Below, one piece after another: positions 1 through 7,700 of a DNA stretch of 42,899 nucleotides (positions are counted from its first letter, which is position 1; every line of letters starts with the position of its first letter). A model generated the notes under the pieces. That model was given only the letters and a program-made list of their open reading frames with translations, did no database searches and was not told the origin of the DNA. The translations under genes were made by a program, and so were the position numbers. The stretch is from Chrysochromulina tobinii (taxonomy: Eukaryota > Haptophyta > Prymnesiales > Chrysochromulinaceae): contig JWZX01002628.1 of assembly GCA_001275005.1 (NCBI GenBank), positions 1-42,899 of the forward strand, written 5' to 3'.

Positions 1-463
1 GCCAGCAGCCGTGTCGCGTCGATACCCATCCGCATAGCAACCGCACGTGCCGCCGTGGCCGATACCCGACGTAGGCGGTCGTGGTCTGCACAGACTGCAC
101 GCTGCATGCACGCTAACCGGGCGGCCGTCCGCCACGCCTGGCCTCCCATACAAAGCCAGGGGTTACTCCCCGCCCCCCCCCTACACATGCCTCCGATTGC
201 GATCGCCAGCTGCTGACCAAGGGCAAGACGACGTGTCGGGATCAGGTCCAGGCAGCGGCGTCGCCGAGTTAGCCAGCGTCGTCTCTGTTGGAGAGTAGCG
301 AGCGCCGAAGACATAGCACTTCCCCAAGGCCGATTAGGCCGTTGCCCTACATGAATCCATCCCACACCGCGGATGAAGGTGCGCCCATGCTGTGGTACGC
401 TTGCCGCCGCCCCAAAGTAACGAGCAGATGCCGGGGACCACTCGTAGTCAGAGCGCGGATCAT
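1..463. other. Left edge, no supported gene
   Basis: Several short open frames exist on the plus strand, but none has a recognisable domain, a coherent composition or a partner exon. A C-rich run lies near 172-181. I see no promoter or RNA gene I can defend. The minus-strand gene that ends at 464 has its stop here, so the leftmost bases may hold its 3' untranslated region. Confidence 0.5.
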
Positions 464-2515
464 TTACTTTTTCGCCGGTGGTGCCGGCGAGGTGTCGCGG
501 CTGGCTTCCGAGCTTGTGCCTGCCGGGGTACGGGCGTGGGGTCGCTTTTTGTTGTTTGCCTCCCGACACTCGGCGCGAAGGCGCGAGAGGTAATCGGTGG
601 CTGCCTGCAGGCGAAGTTCGGGTGTAGATACGAGGTTCGCTAAGTTCGCGCGAATCTCTGGGTCCAGAAGGACACTGGTAGGGGCGAGGCGACGGAGCCC
701 CTTGAGGGCCACGTCGATGTGCCCAAAGACCTCTCCGAGGGTAGCAGAGAGAGGCGCGTACGGCGCGGGGGTAAGGTCGGTGCTCATCGCTTGCGCGGTG
801 GGGGGTACCTGGGACCCTGAATCGACATCCCCAGCAGGGGGTTTTTCCGAAGCCGCGGCTTCGAGCCTGTCTCGTTCCATCTGCATGAGTGGGCCGAGGC
901 TCTCGAGGCGAGTAGCTGTCTGTTCGAAGCGGGCCTCGAAGGCAGCTTGCGAGGTAGCGTTGGACATAGGGGCTTCGGCCGGGGCGCCAGACGAGGCGAC
1001 GGTCTCGAGACTGTTCGTCTCGGCGAGCATCTCTTCGGCCAGGGCCGGTGGTTGCACTGGTGAGGGTGCGGAGCCACCAGCGTGGGCGGGTATGGTTGGG
1101 TCGGGCGCAAGGGCGGGTACGGCTGGGTCGGGCGCAGAGGGTGGCTCCGAGGAGGACGATGGCGCCGAGGACCCACTCGGGCCAGCCCGGGCGGATGTGG
1201 CAGGGTGGGGCTCGGGGGCGCCTTTTCCTTTGCCAAAAAGCGGGGTGGTAACTGTGCCAGCAATGCTGAAGGTCGTCTCCGTCAGGGGACGAGAGTGGCC
1301 GATAGAGCATGGGAAGCGAGCAATACCCCCCCGATCGGGGTGGGCACATCCTTTGGTGATGCGACAGGTATAATCGAGTTTGCCTTGTAGTTTGTACTTG
1401 ACTGCAAAAGGGCAGATCTGATCGATCGGCACACCACACTCGCGGGCAAACTCTTTTTCTTGCGCCAGGAAGCGCTCGCCGTTGGTACCCATGGTCGATT
1501 CGAGCAGGAAGTTTGCGCGTTCGATACCAGTCTGGAGGATAGCCTCGCGCGAGCGGCTGGAGCCAAGGCCACGGGAAGAACGTCCTCCACGATCGGGAGA
1601 CGACCGGCCAGGAGATGTCGGTGGGAGCGTAGGGTCGCGGGCCGCGTGGCCGGGAGCGTCGAGGTCGACAAATCCGGCCGCGATGCGGGTGACCATGCAC
1701 TCTTTTTCGCGGTCGTAGCGCCAGCCCGGCATGGAGAGAGCAGAGTGCTGGCGTGCACCACGTAAGGGTGCAAACGAGATTGGGTGTGGCGAGAGGTCGA
1801 CCGTGCGAACGCCAGACTGGAAGAAGCCACGTCCAACACGCATGAGGCCGTTCGCTGGAGGGTTGAGCTTGCCAACAAACCAGACACCAACAGCTGTGAT
1901 GCGTTTCGGACCAGATCCAGTGACGCGTGGCGTCATAAGAGTGGCCAAAGGCTCGGCGAGTTCGATGGTTTGGTCGGGCGTTGCGAGGCGGAAGCCCTCG
2001 CGGGTGCAGGTGGCCAGCTCGGCCAGGTGCTTCTCCTTGTCTGTGGTCATCGAGATGATGCCCCATTCGCGAATGATCAGAAGGGTTGAAGGTCGTCGCG
2101 GTGCGCCACCGCGGCCGACAGGGGTGCTCGCCGGAGCGAGTGCGCGTTGGATGGCCTCTTGGTCTTCCTCGCGAAAAACTTGGAATAAAACTTGCTTCGT
2201 CACTTTTTCCCCCGAAACTTGGGTGTCCTGGATGGTGAGTGCCTCTTGGAGTGTTGCAAAGACCAGTATTTTGTTCGTATCTTCCATGGTAGGATATTGT
2301 GTGAGGAGGCTCGGGAAGCGATCCGATTCCGCAAAGACGAACTGGGCAAAGAAAGCTGGCATTCCACCCATCTGTGCGCGGAGTTCGATGGTATCCAGGA
2401 GCTGGAGCATGGCTGGTTCGGACAGAGAAGAGTTGGGGATGATCCGTAGGACTGGAGGCTCTTGGTCCATCACGGAAGCAGTGTCTTCCATCGCGGATGA
2501 CTCGTCGGACGCCAT
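464..2515 (-). CDS. Unknown 683-aa protein with Cys/His cluster and Pro/Ala-rich tail
   Basis: This is one uninterrupted frame. The track-level start is a GTG at 2530; the first ATG, giving MASDESSAMEDT, is at 2515 and is preferred. The N-terminal third is acidic to mixed and looks globular. The middle (about residues 300-335) is Ser/Arg/Pro-rich. At about residues 380-425 there is a C/H-rich stretch (CGVPIDQICPF, then CRITKGC, then CSIGH) that could bind zinc. It is followed by a long Pro/Ala/Ser tail and a basic C-terminus ending PAPPAKK. A C/H cluster plus disordered arms could suit a nucleic-acid-binding or Gag-like role, but no zinc-knuckle spacing is met and no polymerase ORF is adjacent. 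I do not recognise the family. It may be a mobile-element ORF or an ordinary lineage-specific gene. Confidence 0.6.
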   Translation of the reverse strand: MASDESSAMEDTASVMDQEPPVLRIIPNSSLSEPAMLQLLDTIELRAQMGGMPAFFAQFVFAESDRFPSLLTQYPTMEDTNKILVFATLQEALTIQDTQVSGEKVTKQVLFQVFREEDQEAIQRALAPASTPVGRGGAPRRPSTLLIIREWGIISMTTDKEKHLAELATCTREGFRLATPDQTIELAEPLATLMTPRVTGSGPKRITAVGVWFVGKLNPPANGLMRVGRGFFQSGVRTVDLSPHPISFAPLRGARQHSALSMPGWRYDREKECMVTRIAAGFVDLDAPGHAARDPTLPPTSPGRSSPDRGGRSSRGLGSSRSREAILQTGIERANFLLESTMGTNGERFLAQEKEFARECGVPIDQICPFAVKYKLQGKLDYTCRITKGCAHPDRGGIARFPCSIGHSRPLTETTFSIAGTVTTPLFGKGKGAPEPHPATSARAGPSGSSAPSSSSEPPSAPDPAVPALAPDPTIPAHAGGSAPSPVQPPALAEEMLAETNSLETVASSGAPAEAPMSNATSQAAFEARFEQTATRLESLGPLMQMERDRLEAAASEKPPAGDVDSGSQVPPTAQAMSTDLTPAPYAPLSATLGEVFGHIDVALKGLRRLAPTSVLLDPEIRANLANLVSTPELRLQAATDYLSRLRAECREANNKKRPHARTPAGTSSEASRDTSPAPPAKK

Positions 2516-3143
2516 CGGGTACCTGGGCACATAGTGGGGGCCAGAAAGGAGTGCACAGGAGCAAGGGGGTCCGTAGATGAGTCCAAAGGATCAACAGCTG
2601 CACCCCCTCAGGGCAGCGGTGTCCTTGAAGAAAGGGTGGGGCAAGGGCCAAAGGGATCACGACAGGGCGTGGGCGCAATACGTGGGGTCGGGTGGTGAGT
2701 GTGGGCTGTGTGGGTGGGTGCTGGGGGGGATGGCTAGGGATGATGAGAGAGCCCAATGAGTAGGGTGCCATCTGAAACAAGGTGAGCCAAAGGAGATGGC
2801 CTGGAGCTCGAGGTGTGGCCCTCCGAGGGTTGCCAGGCCGGCGGGGACCAAAATCTTGTAGCATGTGGGGCAGAAGATCTGGCGCAAATTTGAAGGCGCT
2901 GTTGAAGGTGTGAGTTAAATATGCCCACCTGGAAGTGTCCTAGGCGTCAAAGTAGCTGCAGACAGCCCGTGTGGTCGCCGCGAGCGTCACCGACAGCACG
3001 AGGTCGAAAAAGAACGGAGACGCCCCAAAAAAACAGGCCTCGATCTGCACCCACACCGATGAAATGTCGAATTCGGAGAAAAGTCAACCCAGAGATATCA
3101 AGAGATTGCACTCCTCAAAAACAGTCTCCGGTCTGAGAGTGTG
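2516..3143. other. Intergenic region between divergent genes
   Basis: This 628-base gap separates the start of the minus-strand 683-aa gene from the start of the plus-strand EXECUTER-like gene, so promoters of both are expected here. The minus strand of 2657-2928 has short open frames rich in Pro and His, probably an untranslated leader or chance. G-rich runs with GTGGG/GGGTG motifs lie around 2690-2735. No TATA box or other defined element is convincing. Confidence 0.4.
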
Positions 3144-4229
3144 ATGGCGGTCGCCCTCGCCAGCTTGGCCTTCCTCGTGGCGTCGGCGATCGGGTACTCG
3201 CCGTGGGGGGCGACGCGATTAGCAGCAGCAGCAGCACGGACGTGCCCCTCATCCCGCACCCGCGTCATGCGGCTAAACGCGGCCGACGAGAGCTCATTCG
3301 AAGGAGCGATCGCCTCCTTCGCTCCACGGCAGGACCTGCCGAGCGTGCGCGGACAGCTTGCGAAATTGCAGGAGCAGCTGAATAATGCCGTCGAGGATGA
3401 GGAGTACGTGCTCGCCGCGATGCTGCGCGATGACCTCCAGGAGCTCAAGAGCAAGGACCCCGCAGCGATGGCGGTGGCTGTGCGTGCGGAGATGAACGAG
3501 CATGTGGCGTGCGAGCGGTACGACGAGGCTGCGCTTTGCCGCGATCAGCTGATGGTGCTGCGCCGCTTCCTGCCGCAGTACCAGCTCGCTGGCTTGTGGA
3601 AGGGTGCGCGCCGCTCGCCATCGCCATGAGGCGCCCCATACCGAGCTGCGGTCGTCCCGCGTCTTGCAAAAAGCGCTCAAATCCGAGCGTCCCACCGCCT
3701 CTGACCCGCGCCCATCCCACCCCCCGTTCCTCCGCAGGGGAACTACCCCAACCACGGCGAGGAGATGGTACGGGTGCATTATGCTGGCGACACGCTCTAC
3801 GCGACCAAAGTCACCGGCGATGAGCACGTGCCCGCGGGGGAGGTGACCTTCCGAGCGGATCTGGCCGCACCCTTGGATGCGGCCGCCCGCAGCGGCGCAG
3901 ACGCAGACGTGCGTGTCGAGGTGCTCTCGATCTCCTCTGCCGGAGGTCACGAGCCTCGTGAGGTCGAGCAGATCCGAGGGGAGGGTCGCATCGCTGCGCG
4001 TGGCTTTCGGCATCCACATTACGTGCCCGGCCAACTCTTCTTGATGGACGACGACGTGATTGGGTTTTTGTGGCTCCCGATCGGAACGTTTGTTGTCTTC
4101 TCCCGGGTGGCGGAGGACGAGGAAATGTCGACGGAGCACTCGGCCGCCGCCGCCGCCGCGCTCGGCCTCTCTTCCGGCGAGGAGTTCGACATGTCCGACT
4201 TTGCACCTGAGAAGGGCGGCGACCTGTAG
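3144..4229 (+). CDS. EXECUTER-like plastid protein (UVR + DUF3506), two exons
   Basis: Exons 3144-3605 and 3738-4229 give 317 aa. The first about 40 residues (MAVALASLAFLVASAIGYSP then a basic/Ala stretch) look like a signal plus transit peptide. Residues about 60-145 hold two UVR-type helical repeats (QLAKLQEQLNNAVEDEEYV and a second ERYDEAALCRDQL). After GLWKG the second exon supplies a DUF3506/cyclin-D1-binding-type domain, recognised by VHYAGDTLYATKVTGDEHVP and AGEVTFRADL. In plants, EXECUTER1/2 combine UVR and DUF3506 and mediate singlet-oxygen signalling from chloroplasts; DUF3506 also occurs in FBXO31 F-box proteins. No F-box is visible, and the UVR plus targeting leader favours an EXECUTER-like role. 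It is shorter than plant EXECUTERs. The C-terminal tail after FVVFSRV is acidic and Ala-rich. A light-harvesting protein gene lies about 11 kb away. Confidence 0.75.
3606..3737 (+). other. Intron with probable GC-AG boundaries
   Basis: Reading exon 1 into GLWKG and exon 2 from GNYPNHGEEM keeps the DUF3506 domain in frame only if exon 1 ends at 3605 and exon 2 starts at 3738. This gives a GC donor (3606-3607) and a CAG acceptor after a C/T-rich tract. The nearby GT at 3604 would break the frame with this acceptor. The intron is 132 nt and contains an in-frame stop (3627-3629). GC donors are known to be common in some haptophytes. Confidence 0.6.
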
Positions 4230-4729
4230 GATTGCGAGTCTAAATAGGGGCGCCCGCTCATGGACATGTGACCCTCGCTCGCTATACCCTGTATCCCGAG
4301 AGTTGCCATGCTGTCGATGATCATCTGATGAGAGGCCTGTATGGGAGCGGCTTCAGTCCCTACGTAGCATGTGGTCGTGCGATGTGTGCGAGATGTCTAG
4401 GCCGGACGTGTGCGCGCTGCGCGGGCGGCGGGGCGTGCGGACTTCGTTCTTCCTTGGATCCGTTCACGCCATTTAAACGAGATCGAGACAGACAAATATC
4501 GTTGCGCACGGCAGTATTGCAGTACTTACCCCGCGTATTAGCTATTACCTCAGTCTAAGCTCTCTCGTACGCTCGCGACGTAAAGCTGGTAAACTCGACT
4601 TCATGCCCACGCATGCGTCAGAACCCGGTCATGCCGCTTGCCGGCGTGCTACTACACAGGGTTCAACCCTGTACCTGCACGTCGGCGTACAAAGTAATAG
4701 AGCAGCTGGCTGACTGGCAAGTATACGAT
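4230..4729. other. Gene-free convergent gap with a 17-bp palindrome
   Basis: The two flanking genes end toward each other here, so this should hold both 3' untranslated regions. At 4656-4672 there is a perfect inverted repeat (8-bp arms ACAGGGTT / AACCCTGT around one C). The GTTCAAC core superficially recalls a tRNA T-loop, but no cloverleaf can be drawn around it. It could be a 3'-end hairpin. Nothing else is recognisable. Confidence 0.4.
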
Positions 4730-7700
4730 TCAATAACGCCTGCTGCTCAGTAAAGAACTTACTCCGTTGAGTCCCGCGCGTATGGAATCTCCAAAATTGC
4801 TCGGGATAGATGGTGGGATGGGTGGCGGACTCAGTGGCGGATCCGATCCCCACTTGTTGTGCGGATTGGCTGGGCCCATCGTCATCCAATCCTCAACCTT
4901 CCTTGTGAAGCCTGCTGCAACGCCTTCGTCATATGTGTAGCCCATCTTCTTGCAATCGGAAGGCAGGAGTCCACCGATCTTGGCTTGCTGGCATGTTGTG
5001 CCGGACGCCTTGATGAGTTGCAGCTTCTCCTCTAGCGACCCTTTTCCATAGATCACCGCGACCACCTGCCGATCCAGGCCACATTCCATGCATTGCGCAG
5101 CGGAGAAGCCCGCGGACCTGAGCTCCAAAATGGAGCACGGGGCAGCCAAAAATTCGAGTGCACTGAAGCCCCCCTTCTTGAGCTCGGCGGTAGTGTAGCC
5201 AGGATGGCATTCCCTCAGAAGGTCCCTGAGCGCGTACCCGCCGAGCCGCATCTCCTCCGCCGTGTAGCCGACGCTCTTGAGTGTGTTTGCGTCAAAGGCC
5301 GGCGCGCCATTTGGGAGTCTCGTGAGTTTGAGGTCTTTCGCAGGGAAGCCGGCCTCGCGAAGCTCGAAGGGTTCATAGAAGCCTTCCCGTCGCCCGAAGG
5401 GGCCGAGTGGTCCTTCGACTAGGAGCTCCTTGACGGTGCGGCCGTCCACGGCCTCGGCGATCCTCTTCTTGAAGCCGGCTGCCTTGAGCTCCTCCTCCGA
5501 GAAGCCAACTTCCTTGAGCTCTTTCGCAAGGAACCCGCCGATCTTGAGCTCCTTCACCAAGCAGCCCTCGGCCTTGAGCAGTGCCAGATTGTACCCTATG
5601 GCCTTGAGCTCTTCGACCGAGACGCCGCCCCTCAAGAGCTCCGTTGGCCGATAGCCGACAGCCTTGAGCTCAGCGGGAGACCAGCCCACCAAGAGCTCCT
5701 TGGCTGTGAACCCTTCAGCCTTCAGCTGCACAGCCGTGAACCCATGCTCTCTGAGCTCCTTGGGCGAGATTTTGGCGGCTTTCAGGTCAGCCGCGATGTA
5801 TCCACACTCCTTGAGCTCCGGAATGGTGAATCCACCTGCCTTCAGGTCTCCTGCGGTGTACCCGACCGCCTTGAGCGTGCTGGCTTTGAACCCGACGCTC
5901 CGTAGGTCGGCCCCGCTGAATCCTGCGCCGAAGAGCTGCTCAGCCCCAAAGCCCGCCGCTTCAAGCTCCTTCACGGGGAAGCCCACCTCCTTGAGCTCCT
6001 TGCATTTGATACCGCTGTTCTTAAGCTCCTTGGGCATGAAGCCAGCCTCCTTGAGATCACGCAGAAAGAGGACGTCGAACTGGGCGGAGCCGTTGATTTC
6101 CTTGGCAGTGAAGCCCTCACGCTTGAGGTCCTCGAGCTTGAAACCTAACTTCCTCAGACGCTGTGCCGAAACACCGCTCTCCTTGAACTCGCAGGCTGTG
6201 AAGCCCACCTCCTTGAGCCGCTCGTCGGAGAAGCCAGCCTCTTGCAGTTGCTGCACCACGAAGTAGGCTGCCTTGAGCTGTGCTAGAGAGAAGCCCACCT
6301 CTTTCAGGTTGGTGGCGGTGAAGCCCGCTACTCGGAGCTCGAGTGCGGAGAAGTTGCAAGCCTTGAGCACGCCTGCGGTAAAGCCACCCTTCCCGAGCTC
6401 TTCCGCCGAAAAGCCCGCGGTCTTCAGCTGCTCGGCCGAATAGCCCGACTCCCGGAGGTCGCTAATGCTCTGGCCGTTGGTGACTTCGATGAGCCAAGCG
6501 TCGAAGCCCGCGGTCCGCAGGTCCTCTTCCGTGTAGCCAACGGCCCGGAGCGCCCTTGCCGTGTAGCTCCCCTTGAGCTCAGCAGCTTTGAATCCCGCCG
6601 CGCGCAGATCTTTGGCCGAGAAGCCTGCGTCGTAAAGAGCGGCTGCCGTGCGCTTCCCGTTCCGCATCTCTTGCACCAGCCGCTTGTCGAAGCCGGCCTT
6701 CTCCATCTCAAGGGAGTCGAACCCGCCGTCCATGAGCTCAAGGGCGCCATACTTTTCCGTCCGCAACCGGGCTGCAGTGTATCCAGCCGCCCTCAGCTCT
6801 GCAATAGAGGCACCCGACTCCTTCATCTTGGTGAGTGACGTACCCACGCCTTTCAGTTGAGCGATGGTGAAGCCCGCGGCTTGTAATTCCTCGACAGAGT
6901 AACCGCCGTTGTGCAGCTCATCCAGCGTGAAGCCGACCACAAGCATATTCGGCACGGCGTGCCCCGCCTCTCGCAACTCCCGCGCCAGGTACCCTGCCTC
7001 CCTCAGCAGCTCTAACGCGAAAGCACTCGTCGCCTCGGTGGCGTTGTAGCCTGCCAGCTTGACCTTCGATTGATTGTAGCCTCCGTCGCGCATCTCGACT
7101 GCTGTGTAGCCTGCAATGCGCATGTCTCCGAGCCTGTATTCCGCCTTGCGGCACTGCGACACCGTGAAGCCAACTTTGCGAAGCTGAGTGGCAGAAAACT
7201 CCGCCTCCTTCAGGTCCGTTGAAGAATACGTCGCCTCTCTCAGCTCCGCCAGCGTGTAGCGAGCGGCCTTGAGCTCGACGGCAGTGAAGGTGCCTTGACG
7301 CATCTCCGTCGCACTGTATCCAAAAGGCTTCAGCTGCTCCGCAGTGATAGCACCTTCTCGCATCTCCTTGAGTGAGTACCCCAGCTCTCTCACCGTCTTC
7401 ACATCCACTCCGAGAGCCTCCTTGAGCTCAGCCACTGTGAAGCATCCTTCTCGAAGCTGCGCGAGCGAGATGTTGCCGCTGTGAAGCTCGCGGGCGCCAA
7501 AGCCGACGCCACGGAGTACCTCCACGCTCAAGAGACTGAGCACATGCGCACGTCGTGCATGGCCCTCGACGATCACGTGTTTCAGATGCTGCTCCCAAGC
7601 GCTTCTCGTGACTCGTTTGGTGACGAGCACGTCCTGGATGTACCGGACAATGCGCTCGCCCGCATGCCGACTGCTCTCATCGACCGTGGTCTGGCTCCGA

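Noticed and set aside
464-2515. Retrotransposon Gag interpretation of the 683-aa protein
   Set aside because: C/H cluster does not have CCHC knuckle spacing, and no polymerase, long terminal repeats or target duplications are seen.
4320-4340. GGCCTCTCATCAG on the minus strand, similar to the introner-like 3' end
   Set aside because: No CTGATGACCT units, no GTACG duplication, and it lies in a 3' intergenic region. Probably chance.
4656-4672. T-loop-like GTTCAAC inside a hairpin, possible tRNA
   Set aside because: It is a perfect short palindrome; no acceptor, D or anticodon stems can be placed around it.
5430-6266. Plus-strand frames with NPSALSS-like repeats
   Set aside because: Complement of the decapeptide-coding array on the minus strand.
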